Below, piece by piece: positions 1 to 12,165 of a DNA stretch of 64,000 nt. Source of the DNA: Sabellastarte sp. h YS-2021 (lineage: Eukaryota > Annelida > Polychaeta > Sabellida > Sabellidae); contig OZ024928.1 of assembly GCA_964017235.1 (NCBI GenBank), positions 152,296,881 to 152,360,880 on the forward strand, in the 5' to 3' direction. The notes under the pieces were generated by a model, which had not been told where the DNA came from, ran no database searches, and saw only the letters and a program-made list of their open reading frames with translations. Numbering within the stretch: the first letter of the stretch is position 1; each line of letters starts with the position of its first letter. The position numbers were made by a program, and so were the translations under genes.

Positions 1-332
1 CTCACCTACTATTGCCTTAACAATAGAAACCGATTTAGGTAAAGTTAATATACTCCACCTACACAAACACATCAAACAAATATCAAGATGTTTCTATCCA
101 AACTACATAAAAGTATAAGTTTAATTTGGGAAACTTATTCATGAAAAAAGAAAGTCAATATCTATATGATTTATTACTTTTAATTGCAACAATGTCACTT
201 ATATTGTATGCACATATTATATTGTGTATGTTTTGAATCATTCTTTTCATAGTCAACTCCTGTCAGTTTTCACATTTTGTGTCTTTAAACCAATGATATG
301 TTACTTAATGAATGCACATTCCTTGTTTTCAG
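1..332 (+). other. CAMKMT intron sequence, no feature
   Basis: AT-rich intronic sequence upstream of the first visible exon, ending in a pyrimidine tract and AG. No exon of CAMKMT or repeat was recognised here. Confidence 0.6.
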
Positions 333-387
333 TGGCCAGAAAGTTTGTGAATTGGGTGGTGGAATGACTTGTTTGGCTGGTATTTTT
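333..387 (+). CDS. CAMKMT: CAMKMT exon encoding SAM-binding motif I
   Basis: First exon visible. Acceptor AG at 331-332, donor GTGAGT from 388. The first base completes a codon begun in an upstream exon outside the window. It encodes the glycine-rich loop GQKVCELGGGMTCLAGIF and ends on a codon boundary. Confidence 0.9.
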
Positions 388-3300
388 GTGAGTAAAGCAA
401 CTTAGTTTGTGTACTGGTGGTTTTACTTTATCTTTATAATTTATTATTTAGAATCCTTAAGTTAAAGGTATAGGGCAAATTTTATACTGAAATTTTTCTT
501 TCACGTTATCAACATGAAAAAAAAAAAATTGTGTCTTTATGACTAAGTTTACTGGGGCTCTTTTCTGGTTTCAAGGCCTGAATAATTTTCAGAGATATTT
601 ATGTCAAAGTTCAGTCTAATCATCTGAGAGTTTCATTTTTAAAATTTTAAGTAACAGTGAGAAATACAGCCGTTTGGAGCTTATTCATTGCCCTGCAGAG
701 TACTTGAGAGCTTTGGTACTTGCTGTAAAAAAAATTTGTGTTTTGGGCAGATTTCTTAGTTCTACCCATACAGTCCATGTCAAACTTTTTCCTTGAATTG
801 TCTGCTTCCTTCAGACATTCCTTTCTTGTTTTGTTATTGTAATATTATATTGCCTGTTAGTAACTGTATGAAATACTGATATATCATTCTCAAAGAATAC
901 AAATTTATTTACCTCACACCAACACATTATTATATGCCAATAACACACGATAAGTTACTTGTCATTACATAATTGACTTACCCAGTTAAAGTTGAATTTA
1001 GATCAAAGTGTAAGGCTGAAGATATACATACTGTTAGTAATCATTATAAAGACAGTTACCTTGCACGACACTTATCTAAAATTAAATTAGATCCTCAATG
1101 GCCTAGTTGTAACAAGTTTGGCATCTAATCACAGGTTGTCTATGTGGTTCATGTCACACATGTTTGAAGCCTTTTTGGAAATAATTATGTGTAGTCAACA
1201 GTAATGTTGTAAATATACCGGGTGTATGGAGCATATTACTAGGCCACATGTGTACATTTAAGAAACCAGATGACAGATAATCATTACTTGACAAGTGTTA
1301 CATGTACTATGGTATGTATTCCCTATCATAAAAAGTAAATGCATCATAAGTGTGGTTGAGAATTTTTTCCCACATGTCCTTCTGGTTTACATGAACCATG
1401 TATAAATTACTTGGTTTCAAACTTGTGTTGGGTACCCCTGGATATTTTCATCAGAAAATTTTGCATTTTTTACTTGTGTAAAAAATTTTTTTGTGTAATT
1501 TCATGCTTTAAGTGGTCCTCATTTTTGACTGCATTTTATTGTTTCCAGATGTCCACTCACTGTGATATTTCTGAAATGTTACTTACTGATGGGAATGTCC
1601 AGTCTGCACAAAGTAAGTTTCTTTTGATATTGATCAACTCTTCAGATTCACCCTATCATCAACTATTGTATTCAAATTAAGATCAACACACTGTCCAGTT
1701 ACTTCCAAAATAGCATTAATTCTTTGGATTTATTTAGTTATTTTTTGGTGATCAGAATTCATTTTCTCAACTCATTTGTTTTTAGCAAGTTTTTGAGTTC
1801 AATCAGTTTTCTATATATGATTGTGTAACAACCATATTTTTGCCAAAAAATCTTTATACTGGATTATTTCTTCAACCATCAGTCCCCTCTGGACAGAAAC
1901 CCAAGATGTCATTCTTAGAGGGGATATTGGTTTTAGGGAGTAGATGTGTATTGCCATGGCATAGCCTTGATTTGACCTTGCAGTAGTGACCTTGAGCTTT
2001 AAATGTGTAGGCCAAATCTCAGAAGGCATAGAAATCTATATTTGGTTAGGGGTGTAGCTATTCAACATCCTGGTATGACCTTGATTTGACCTTTGATTTT
2101 GCCATAATGATCTTGACCACTTCTTGTTTCAATATAATCACTCAGACTGTTGGGGGTGGGGGATCACATCAGGTGGTCTTTTAAATATACTTTGTTTCAT
2201 GGAGTCTGTGCTGTAATTATTTCTTGTTGTGTTTTGCAGACATCAAAGCAATTGTTGATTCTACAAAAAATGATTTTGGAAACACTTTTGTGCATTCCAG
2301 GTGAGCTTATGTTGTTTATGTTACAAGTGAACCATTTACAATTTCAAGTCATCATGACATTCAATACTTGTCATTTAAGACACCTTGTCTGATTAAAAAG
2401 CAGTTATGTTATTTCACTGTGATGTTACAAGCATATTGCAAATTATATAGGCTGACATTGTCAGTAAATAAATGTTCCCCTTCTTGCTGTTTATTAGTAT
2501 TATTGTAAGTTTTGTTAATGTTAGGTGCATGCTAATAACATGTTATTTGTGCACATTTTAATAATATATATAGATATACTTCTGTTTTCAGAATTCATGT
2601 TGATATCTGGATCAAAAATATATTGTGGCAATTTTGCTAGAAATTTAAAATCTTACTAAAAATGTTATCAATTTATAATTATTTGACAGGCCATTGCTGT
2701 GGAATGAATACAATCAGCTGGGAGATCTGAAGGGCCATTTTGATACTGTGATATGTGCAGACTGGTAATGGGCTACTTAGTCTTACAATTCCCAAAACAT
2801 TGTCCTGGTTCACACCAAATTATGGTTCATATTTATATCTAGTAGCGGCAGTGTTGCAGCTAAGAGATCAGTCATAATGACATCACAAACACTCCATAGC
2901 ATTGTCTTTAAATCCATTGTCCAACAAGCATTTGTATATTTAGTCTCCACAAGTTGACAGTTTTTAGGTCATTTAAGAACAGAAATGCCCCAGGAGTCTG
3001 TACAATAATCTGCAACTCTTTGACTGGAATAGTAGTTCAGTAGAATTTGTGTTTGAAATTAATGCAAATACCAGCACTTAATCACCACTTTAGTAAGTGG
3101 ATGCTGTGCAATAGCACAAAGACAAATTGACATTTGCCTTGGTGTAAAGGGTGGGTTCTATGCTTCTTTTTGAAGGAGGCCAGAGAGGGGGGGGGGGGGG
3201 GGGGGTAGTCTGTATATTCTATGACATAAAAGTCATTTATTTGTACAATACAGGTAGGAAAGAACATGAATGTTTTCACTGGATAGTAGTTTCTGAGACT

Positions 3301-6300
3301 GAATTTCATTCGCCAGATCTTTGCTCTGGTTGTACCTTAAACATTCAGGAATTTTGTGAAATTACTGGTTGTACAACTTTATTGTTACATATAAGGTCTA
3401 CCAATTGAAAGAAACAAGAAGAGTCATTAATACCACAAAATTAACAATCCAGCTTTGTGTAATATGTAGTACAACACTATCACTTTTGCATTTACAATGA
3501 TTGATTTTCCAGTGAAACTACACATGTAAGACATGCATTGAACTGCAAACTCTGAAGATATTTTCTTCATAAATGTTTACTTAAAATATTTTTTCCTTAA
3601 CTTTATTATGGAAGTAACTGTAGTCATCTATAAGTGACAAAAAACAATACCATTCAAGCCTGATAGCAACTTTGTTACCATTAGTTATATCATTGATTTA
3701 ATGACGTTTTGTTTTGCAGTTTGTTCTTTGATGAATACCGACAGGACTTGGTGTATACCATACATTCTCTACTCTCATCTCAGGTCACTAAATACATTTT
3801 TTTTTTCCAAGGCGGTTATGTAATTGGCAGTGTGTGTTTGTCTGTTTGCTTGCAAAATAACTGAAGTTCCTGACAGATTTAGAAATTATTTCAGGAAATG
3901 TTAACGATGGCACAAGGAACAGTTGGTTAGAATTTGGTTGTGATCCAGATCACAGTAGGGTAGGAAGTATATGAAAAGTGGGGGCCAAAGTTAAACTCAG
4001 CAGTTGTGTTAACTTATGACACTGGTAGAAGTGATACCATTCTCAAGGAGTCAAGGGGATGTTAAGTGAAAATGTAAATATTTTTGTATTTTTTTATGCG
4101 GGGTTAAAATAAGGTAAAGTGGTCATAAACTGCAAAATAATTTGAAGAATTTGTCTCTAATCTTAAATGAATCTTCCATGAATATACAACAAACTTTTAC
4201 ACTAACAGAAGTTAATGTATCATTGAGAAATACAAAAAAAATTCAATTTCTAATTTGCGTGAATACACTAGCATGATTAAACACAAAATGTTCAAATTCC
4301 AACTTGCAAGTTAACATTAGCAAAATTGGGGAAGCAGTTAGAGGGTGGGGGCATTCAGAAACTAGAAAATTGCTCAAAGAAGACCTTCATCACGCCATAA
4401 GGTCCCTAAACTCATACCCCTTCTGGATCCACACTAATCTGCAAATAGACAAACCTAAACTGTATAAAAGTTTGTTATAGTTGTATTCGGCATCTAATCA
4501 TAGGCAGCCAGCTCTGGCATAATGAATTCGAATCCGACATGTGGTGATGCTGAGGGCCTATCCCACTATGATTCTTGCTATTGAATGGGACATAAACCTT
4601 ATACTTTAACCTTTGTTGTATTACAACTCACTATATATTTATGGGAATAAAGTGCTTTACAAATAAGTTGTGAACCTGGTTTTAAGTCGAGCATTAATAG
4701 TGTCCATGGATTATTGGGTTAAAACATATTAGGAGGCTTGGACAAGGAAATGCAATCAATGTGATTGGGCTACAGAATGACTGGATTTGGTATCCCATGA
4801 AAACAACCACTCGGTCCAGGCACAACATACCCAGTCACTGCATCAATGACCATTGCCCCCTTGGAAAAAATTGGATGCTTTATGGATGTAGAACTGAATA
4901 ACAAGCAATACAGTTCTTACCCAAAGCTTTAGAAAGAAATAAGAATAAGTGGTATACAAATACATTTATATTTTGATGACCTATATGATGATCTTTCAGT
5001 GTTACTTATGTCCCCCAGATGCTAAACTTAAAAGTTACAAGTAAAATATTTTCTAATTTATTACATGCCGAAACAAATCTATGTGGCATGGCGGCAGTGG
5101 CAAAGATTATAAGATTATAATTTCCCAGAAATTGACACTACATGTAACCAAGATATGCACACCTAAGTTTGGTTGTAGATAATCCCCTCACCCATCTATA
5201 GCATCCCCTCCAAAAACTCTTTCATGTAATTAAGATACCATTAACAATTTTCATTTAATGTATCCCTCTTTGCAAAAGAAAATGTAGATAGGAAACTGCT
5301 CAGGCCTTTCTGCGATAATTCAAGTTTTTAAAAAACATATATACTATATTTGGGACACTAACACACTCTCAAGACCACATGCTCATGCTCTTGTGGCTCC
5401 GTTACCTACTCACTTTCAAAAGTGGGGGGGGGGGGGGGGCACCCCCTGCTTCCTACGCTACTGGATCACTGTCGGAATCAGGAATTTTTGAAAGAATTGT
5501 TTATTGTTTGCTTGTAAGCAGTATTGGAGGTGCTGGGCCTTGGCAGATTTATGCACTTTCCGAGTGTTCTTGTTAAAAATAAGATCTCTCCAAAGGAGAT
5601 AGGTAAAATAGAACTCATGATGTTTAAAATTTCTGTTGGGATCAGCGAAAATTTGTCAAATGTAAAGTCTCTACATTTCCTTTGGTACAGCTGTGTTGAC
5701 CCCATCCTTGCAGCACATCCGTCCCTGATAAGCAAAGTATGTATTCAATAGGTTGTATCATTCCCCTACTTGTCCTTGGTTGTGTTGGAGTAATTGAGTG
5801 GCAAAACTTAGCTGTAGTTTTCTAACTTTATGGGCACAGGTGACTCATACTTTGAAATGTTAGACATTAAAACCTTAACTTCTTTTGTCTTTGTGCCTTG
5901 AAAATATTCCAACATTATTTAGAATTCCATGATTATGTAAGTAATGTTGAAATGTTGTATGATGCATTAAATGATTATAATACTTTATGATTTCAGGGAG
6001 AAGCCATTATCTTCGCTCCAACAAGAGGCACAACATTTGATTCATTTGTGTCCCTATCAGAAGAACTGTTTACTGTGAAAGTCACTGAATGCTATGATGA
6101 AGACATCTGGTCACTACACACTGAGGTATATTTAAAGAAAAGTATGTTTGCATTGAGAAATTCCAAATATGTAAAAATGGATCACCCGTCTGCAGTTCTT
6201 TTGAGACTGGACTCAGTAGGGTTGAAGTGTATACAAATAGGATATGTACTGCATTTTGTAATACCATGTACTGTATGTTCTGTACTCAATTAATTTCTGT

Positions 6301-6397
6301 TTTTTTTTGTATTCTATTTTAGAACAAGAAGAAGGGCCTTGAGGCTTATGATGAAAATATACATTATCCACTGCTACTTCAACTAAGGAAAAAATAA
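333..6397 (+). CDS. CAMKMT: CAMKMT (calmodulin-lysine N-methyltransferase), 3' seven exons
   Basis: Class I methyltransferase that trimethylates a lysine of calmodulin using S-adenosylmethionine; cytosolic. Seven exons join in frame: 333-387, 1549-1612, 2240-2300, 2690-2764, 3720-3783, 5997-6125 and 6323-6397. All have AG acceptors, GT donors where a donor is needed, and matching phases. The spliced product begins with the SAM-binding loop CELGGGMTCLAG. It then shows the acidic MLLTDGN strand, the GHFDTVICADCLFFDEYR segment typical of this family, a FAPTRG motif and the NIHYPLLLQL C-terminus. Order and sequence match vertebrate CAMKMT as I know the family; the paralogous METTL21-type enzymes lack these exact segments. 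The N-terminal exons are not in the window, so the start is unknown. Introns carry SINE pieces and other repeats but no break in the coding exons. The frame looks functional. Confidence 0.93.
1091..1165 (+). repeat. SINE fragment (tRNA-like head)
   Basis: Matches the 5' tRNA-derived head of the SINE at 37556-37712 (there on the minus strand): box A-like GGCCTAGTTG, then GTTTGGCATCTAATCA. It lacks the rest of the element. Lies in a CAMKMT intron. Confidence 0.65.
1549..1612 (+). CDS. CAMKMT: CAMKMT exon 2 of those visible
   Basis: Acceptor TTTCCAG, donor GTAAGT at 1613. Encodes MSTHCDISEMLLTDGN and a few further residues; the LTDGN turn is the acidic end of the second beta strand that contacts the SAM ribose in this fold. 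One base of a split codon remains at the 3' end. The ATG here is internal, not a start. Confidence 0.88.
1890..2130 (+). repeat. R3-family repeat, two degenerate units
   Basis: Two ~120-base units sharing CCTTGATTTGACCTT and AGTGACCTTGA with repeats at 42545-42925 and 62575-62774. Intronic, without the hairpin head seen at 62497. Confidence 0.5.
2240..2300 (+). CDS. CAMKMT: CAMKMT exon 3 of those visible
   Basis: Acceptor TTTTGCAG, donor GTGAGC at 2301. Completes the split codon and encodes NIKAIVDSTKNDF and onward. The family is least conserved in this helix/linker, so assignment rests on phase and position more than on sequence. Confidence 0.8.
2690..2764 (+). CDS. CAMKMT: CAMKMT exon 4 of those visible
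   Basis: Acceptor TTGACAG, donor GTAATG at 2765. Encodes RPLLWNEYNQLGDLKGHFDT followed by VICAD, the post-I/motif II region that is diagnostic for CAMKMT. Confidence 0.9.
3187..3205 (+). repeat. Poly(G) tract, 19 bases
   Basis: Uninterrupted G run in a CAMKMT intron. A second run of 16 G is at 5424-5439. Confidence 0.9.
3720..3783 (+). CDS. CAMKMT: CAMKMT exon 5 of those visible
   Basis: Acceptor TTTTGCAG, donor GTCACT at 3784. Encodes CLFFDEYRQDLVYTIHSLLS, the helix after the ADC motif. It ends on a codon boundary. Confidence 0.9.
3784..5996 (+). other. Large CAMKMT intron with old repeats
   Basis: Non-coding. The part from about 3810 to 4085 looks like a dispersed repeat: CAGGAAATGTTAACGATGGC, then TGGTTGTGATCCAGATCAC. 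A decayed SINE follows at 4481. Two short overlapping frames at 5478-5751 show no recognisable domain. Confidence 0.5.
4481..4620 (+). repeat. Degenerate tRNA-type SINE
   Basis: Shares CGGCATCTAATCATAGGC, a box B-like GAATTCGAATCC, and the tail TTGAATGGGACATAAACC with the SINE at 37556-37712. The beginning of the tRNA head is missing. Orientation +. Confidence 0.7.
5997..6125 (+). CDS. CAMKMT: CAMKMT exon 6 of those visible
   Basis: Acceptor TTTCAG, donor GTATAT at 6126. Exactly 43 codons: GEAIIFAPTRGTTFDSF and onward, covering the late strand (FAPTRG) and the helix before the C-terminus. Confidence 0.9.
6323..6397 (+). CDS. CAMKMT: CAMKMT terminal exon
   Basis: Acceptor TATTTTAG. 24 codons plus TAA. 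Encodes the C-terminal strand motif ENIHYPLLLQL. The coding part ends 28 bases before an AATAAA. Confidence 0.9.
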   Translation, partial: NKKKGLEAYDENIHYPLLLQLRKK

Positions 6398-6424
6398 GTT
6401 GCTGAATAACAATCAATACATTGT

Positions 6425-6430
6425 AATAAA
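6425..6430 (+). terminator. Poly(A) signal of CAMKMT
   Basis: AATAAA 28 bases after the stop codon, in an AT-rich context. It would give a very short 3' UTR; no stronger signal is seen before the repeats begin at about 6.9 kb. Confidence 0.6.
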
Positions 6431-6879
6431 AGAAAAATAAGACCTAGGGATATTTTTCTCTATTCATTCTCACTAAATCTGATACTGAATTAAAATCTCT
6501 TTGATCCATGTCTCCATTTTCAATGAATATTCCACAACATGTTTAAATTCTGGACTAAAATACTGTGAAAATGAATGCTTTACTTTTGTGTACAAGTGAT
6601 TTAACATGACTTGCTATAGTCATTGTAGTAAAACATATCGGTATTATCATTTTTTTTTTTCCATATTTTATTGTAACAAGAAAATATATACAGTACACAT
6701 CTACAGGTACAATGCACTATGTATATACAAATACAATACAAGACATACACAACACATTAGACATACACAAAGTGAAAAAAAAGAAAATACTATACATATC
6801 AGACAACAATTCAGTAGTTGTGTGCCAGCCCTGAGTAAACCATAAAATATTTTTAAGCAGGATTGTTATTCATAAGCTC

Positions 6880-7204
6880 ATAAAAATTTAATTAAGCGTC
6901 GCCGCATTATGGTCTCCCTTGAATATCTCCCTTATTATTAGAAGGATTCAAACCATATTTGGCACTTGTACCAAAGGCGTGGGAAAATTTTTCTGCATGC
7001 TTAAATTTGACCTTTGACCTTTATGAAGGTCACATGATCAAAAACAATTTTTTTAAGTACACCCCCCCGTCATCACAGTTCAGGAAAAACTACTTGCTAC
7101 ACAGCCTTATGCTTTGACACACCTGTTCATACTATCGAAAACGCGAGCTGATTAGATTTTGGGAGCAATCCCTTGAAAAATGTCTCATTTACGGGTGGTT
7201 TCCT
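6880..7204. other. Intergenic start of repeat-rich region
   Basis: No gene. Contains diverged pieces of the following ~160-bp tandem array (ATCTCCCTTATTATTAG), blending into it. Confidence 0.4.
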
Positions 7205-7828
7205 CACACCTTCCAATCTGAGAGCCTTAAATTTAGGTCAACCCCCCTATTATCTTCTTAAGTATTGCATTTAGAGCCATAAAATGTATTGGGAGGTAAT
7301 AGGAAACCATATGTGGAGAGTCTAAATAGCCGGTCAGTTTTACCCCACGGCCCCCCCTTATGGGTCAAACTGGGGTCATAAAATAGCTGATTTTGAGTTT
7401 TTGCCTTATATCTCCTTTATTATTGCGTTTATAGCTTCAGAATGTATTAAGAGGTATTGGGAAAGCATATGTGGAGAGTCTTAATAGCCGGTCAGTTTTA
7501 CCCCCCGACCCCCCCCCTTATGGGTCAAACTGGGGTCATAAAATAGCTGATTTGGAGTTTTTGCTTTATATCTCCTTTATTGTTGCTTTTATAGCTTCAG
7601 AATGTATTAAGAGGTATTGGGAAAGCATATGTGGAGAGTCTAAATAGCCAGTCAGTTTTACGCCCCAACCCCCCTTATAGGCTAAACTGGGGTCATAAAT
7701 AGCTGTTTTGGAGTTTTTGCCTTATATCTCCTTTATCGTTGCTTTTATAGCTGCAGAATGTATTAAGAGGTATTGGGAAAGCATATGTGGAGAATCTAAA
7801 TAGCTGGTCACTTTTATCCCCTGATCCC

Positions 7829-7859
<31 letters not shown>

Positions 7860-8300
7860 ATGGGTCAAACTGGGGTCATAAAATAGCTGATTTCGAGTTT
7901 TTGTCTTATATCTCCTTTAATGTTGCTTTTATAGATTGAGAATGTATTAAGAAGTTTTGGGAAAGCATATGTGGAGAGTCTAAGTAGCCGGTCAGTTTTA
8001 CCACCCAACCCCCCCCCCCCCCTTATGGGTCAAACTGGGGTAAAAAATAGCTGTTTTGGAGTTTTTAACCTGATATCTCCTTCATTGTTGCTATTATAGC
8101 TTCGGAATGTATTAAGAGGTATTGGGAAACCATATGTGGACAGTCTAAATAGCCGGTTAGTTTTACCTCCTGACCCCCATGTATGAGTCAAACTGGGGTC
8201 ATGAAATAGCTTTTGCCTTTATTGTTGCTTTTATGCTTTCACAATGTATTAAAACCTATTGCAAAACCCTGTGGACAATCTAAATAGCAATACATACTTG
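7205..8300 (+). repeat. Tandem array, ~160-bp unit, about six copies
   Basis: The phrase GTCAAACTGGGGTCAT recurs near 7362, 7522, 7679 (changed), 7862, 8027 and 8185. Each unit also has TTATATCTCCTTTATTGTTG, a GAATGTATTAAGAGG phrase and a C-rich stretch. One C-run (7830-7859) has grown to 30 bases, stretching that unit to ~183 bp. Confidence 0.85.
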
Positions 8301-8472
8301 CACACATGATTATATGATTATATTATATGATTATGTGAAGTTATCAATACTCGTTACTGAAATGCTTTGTAGCATTTACACAAAATTTACTACAGTTACA
8401 TCCAATGTTGTACATCCAATGTACAACACTTTCTCCACCTTGTCTATGTCTACAACGCTTGTTTATGTTAAT

Positions 8473-8501
8473 TATATCCCCAGACGAAAGTCGGGGATAT
8501 A
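8473..8501 (+). repeat. 5' hairpin of R1 copy 1
   Basis: TATATCCCCAGAC / GTCGGGGATATA arms around a GAAA loop, one bulged base. The same hairpin with different loop bases is at 42951-42979, and a degraded one is at 29286-29314. Confidence 0.85.
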
Positions 8502-10605
8502 TTGGATTCAGGTCCGTCGCGCCGCCGCCGCCGCCGCCGCCGCCGCCATAGAAATTTCCTTGTGGACGCGATAACTCAAAAACAAATTAATATTTTTTTT
8601 TCAAACTTGGTACACATGTTAAGGGTGCCCAAAGGAAGATGCCTATTTTAAGGTGACCTTAAACTCCCAGTAAAAAAGAACTTATGGCCACCTTAAGGTC
8701 AGAAATTGCACTTTTGGCCACTTAGAGCCCTGTAGGTCACAAACTATGATGCTCAGCTGGCTGAAATTTTACCTGACAACACATTAATATGTTCTTAGTA
8801 CATGTGCCGAAAATCATGACTTTAAGTTGAGGAGAAAATTGTGTTTGAGGCCCATAAATACCCCCACTTAGGGATTTTTTGCTATACTTTACACATATTT
8901 TGCCCTATAATTTGGAAGTGATAATTCTGATGAGTCTCAAACTGCGCTAGGTATAACTTTGATATGTAATCCTTGTCTGTAGAAAATTTTAGGGCTGTAG
9001 GTTTACCCAAAGGGGTCGTCTTAAGGTCTCAAAAGTGCCCACAGAGACCCAATTTATGCACTTTTTGCCACTTTCAAGCACTGTAGCTTTCAAACTATGT
9101 CTCTCATCTAAGTTAAATATCATCTGGGAATATATCTATGTGTTTTCTTATATGTGCCCCAACATTTAGGCCTTTAATAGACAGTTAACCTGTGTATCAG
9201 GACCATAAACACCCACCCGAGTGACCCTTATAAGACATTTTTCACATCTTTTTCCCTGTAACTTGGAAATGGTAAGTCTGAGAAGTTTCAAACTGTATTA
9301 GATATATATTCTGTGTGTAATCTTAGTATGTAACAGATTTTAAGTCTGAAGCTTTAATTTTGAAGGTCAAATTGAGGTCTCTAAAAGGCTCCCAAAGACC
9401 CAATATTTGGACTTTTTGCTACTTTTAAGCCCTGTGACTGTCAAACTATGTGACTGATAGAGCTCAAATCCTATCTGAGAAGATATTAGTATGTTATTTT
9501 TATATGTGCCAAAAATTAAGGCTTTAAGAAGACATTTAACCTGTGTATGAGGACCATAAATCCCCACCCGAGTGACCATTTTTAGACATTTTTCACATAT
9601 TTTTCCCTGTAACTTGGAAATGGTAAGTCTAAGAAGTTTCAAACTGTATTAGATGCATATTCTATGTGTATTCTTAGTATGTGACAAATTTTAAGTCTGA
9701 AGCTTTAATTTGAAGGCCACATTTAGGTCTCTAGAAGGCCCCATAAAGACCCAGTATTTGGACTTTTTGCCAATTTTAAGGCCTGTGACTGTTAAACTAT
9801 GTGACTGATAGAGCTGAAATCTCATCTGGGAATACATTATTATGTTCTTTTTACATGTGCCAAAAATCAAGGCTTCAAGTGGACATTTAACCTGTGTATG
9901 AGGACCTTTAACACCCACCTGAGTGACCCTTTTAAGACATTTTTCACATATTTTGCTCTGTAACTTGGAAATGGTAAGTCTGAGAAGTTTCAAACTTTAT
10001 TAGATACATATTCTATGTGTAATCTTAGTATGTAACAAATTTTAAGTCTGAAGCTTTAATTTGAAAGCCACATCGAGATCTCTAAAAGGCCCACAATGAC
10101 CCAATATTTGGACTTTTTACCACCTTTAAGCCCTGTAACTGTTAAACTATGTGATTGATGGAGCTGAAATCCCATCTGGGAATGCATTATTATGTCCTTT
10201 TTACATATGCCGAAAATCAAGGTTTTTAGTAGACATTTAACCTGTGTATGAGGGCCATAGACACTCGCCCAAGTGCCTTTTTTGACATTTTTTCCGTATT
10301 TTGCCCTGTTATTTGGAAATGCTTAGTGTGACAAGTCTTAAACTGTATTATATATGATTTTTGTTTGTTATGTATGTCCCCCCAAAAAGTTTCAGATCTG
10401 TAGTTTAATTGCTAAGGTCTCTTTAACAATTGTAAAATGCCCACAGAAACCCAATTTATGGATATTATGCCACTTTAAAGCCCAGTAACTGTCAAACTAT
10501 GTGGGTTATACAGCTGAAATCTTTGAATTTTTAAAAGGAAATGCCTGTCTATTTAAATTTTGAATATTAATAATGTTATGGCTATCTTAGTCTTTTAAGA
10601 ACTTA

Positions 10606-12165
10606 TTATGTCCACCCCCCTGGGGGGTGGATATATTATTTTTGCTTTTTTCGCCGTCCGATGTCCGATGTCCGTTGTCCGATGTCCGGCGTCCGGCGTC
10701 CGATGTCCGGCGTCACGCATGGTTTCCGCTCATTTAAAGGAAAAGTATTAGAGCTATTGTCACCAAATTTGGTATGCAGGCTTATTGGGTCAGTAGCTTG
10801 CTTGGGATTGCTTTTGGCTGTTGTACCTCTTTTGCTTACTGAGTAATACTTAAGTACAGCTATTTTCAGTACCCATTGGTTTCCGTGCATTTAAGCCAAA
10901 ATAATTAAAGATATTTTACTACAATTTTGAATACAAGATTGTTATGTCCATAGCTCGCTTGGTATTGCATTTGGGACTGATAGCTTTGTCAGTACATGAG
11001 TAATAGCCATTTAGGTACTTCATTGTGTATTTTCAGTACTACTTTTGAGTAATTTGCTTCTATCTCCTTAACCGTGCGAGATAGAGCGATTTCGGCAAAA
11101 TTTTCGACCCGCAGGGTATCTGAGGAGTGTACTCTTTGCAATTTTCAAAAAATTTTCCCCTCCCCAAAAATGGCGGCCATTTTGAATTTTCGAATTTTTG
11201 CCAAAAATGGCAAAACACAAATTTGCTTCTATCTCCTTAACCGTGCGAGATAGAGCGATTTCGTCAAAATTTTCGACCCACAGGGTATCTAAGCAATGCA
11301 ATCTTTGCAATTTTCAAAAAAATTTCCCCTCCCCAAAAATGGCGGCCATTTTGAATTTTCGAAGTTTTGCCAAAAATGGCAAAACACAAATTTCCTTCTA
11401 TCTCCTTAACCATGCGAGATAGAGCGATTTCGTCAAAATTTTCAACCCACAGGTATTTGAGCATTGTATTCTTGGCAATTTAAAAAAAAATTTCCCCTCC
11501 CCTAAAATGGCGGCCATTTTGAATTTTCAAATTTTTGCCAAAGATGGCAAAACACAAATTTGCTTCTATCTCCTTAACCATGCGAGATAGAGCGATTTCG
11601 TCGAAATTTTTCAACCCACAGGGTATCTAAGGAATGTAATCTTTGCAATTTTCAAAAAATTTTCCCCTCCCCAAAAATGGCAGCCATTTTGAATTTTCGA
11701 ATTTTTGCCCAAAATGGAAAAACACAAACTGGCCTTAACCGTGCAAAATAGAGTTATTTTGTTGAAATTTTCGACCCATAGGGTATCTAAGAAATGTACT
11801 CTTGGCAATTTTCAAAAAAATTTCCTTTTTCCAAAAATGGCGGCCATTTTGAATTTTCAAATTTTTGCCAAAAATAGAAAAACAGGAATTTGCTTCTATC
11901 TTCTTAACCGTGCAAGATAGAGTGATTTCGTCAAAATTTTCAACCCAACCAATGCAAAAAGGCATGAAGCTGAAATAATTTACATCTACACTAACAAATA
12001 TTTAAGCATCATTGATATATTTTACAAATGAAACAGGGTCTTGTAAGACTACTGTACAATTTGGGCAAAAGGTTCATGGGTGGACATTACACATGATAAT
12101 GTGTGTTCTTCTATGCTATCCTGTTTCTATTCGCATCTACTATCAACAGGGCGGCCTATTTCTAG
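10606..12165 (+). mobile_element. Hairpin-headed element inserted in R1, with ~170-bp tandem core
   Basis: Begins TTATGTCC with a GC-rich hairpin (TCCACCCCCC / GGGGGGTGGA, 10611-10631), then TCCGATG-type repeats. About six ~170-bp tandem units follow at 11048-11950 and the element ends TTTCTAG. R1 copy 2 has the empty site: removing 10606-12165 leaves AACTTA+TTTTTGTG, identical to the sequence near 44340. So it inserted between A and T without target duplication. The layout matches Helitron-type insertion; it encodes no protein. Confidence 0.75.
11048..11950 (+). repeat. ~170-bp tandem array
   Basis: Units start TTTGCTTCTATCTCC at about 11048, 11221, 11391, 11559 and 11888, with a truncated unit near 11735. 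Each contains ATGGCGGCCATTTTGAATTT, itself an inverted repeat around GGCGGCC. Short frames in it on both strands are by-products of the repeat. Confidence 0.9.

Noticed and set aside
8314-8574. 86-codon frame with poly-Ala
   Set aside because: Poly-Ala is the (GCC)n run of R1; the frame crosses the boundary between two repeats.
11068-11965. Many 65-80-codon frames on both strands
   Set aside because: They follow the 170-bp tandem unit and its inverted ATGGCGGCCAT; no domain.
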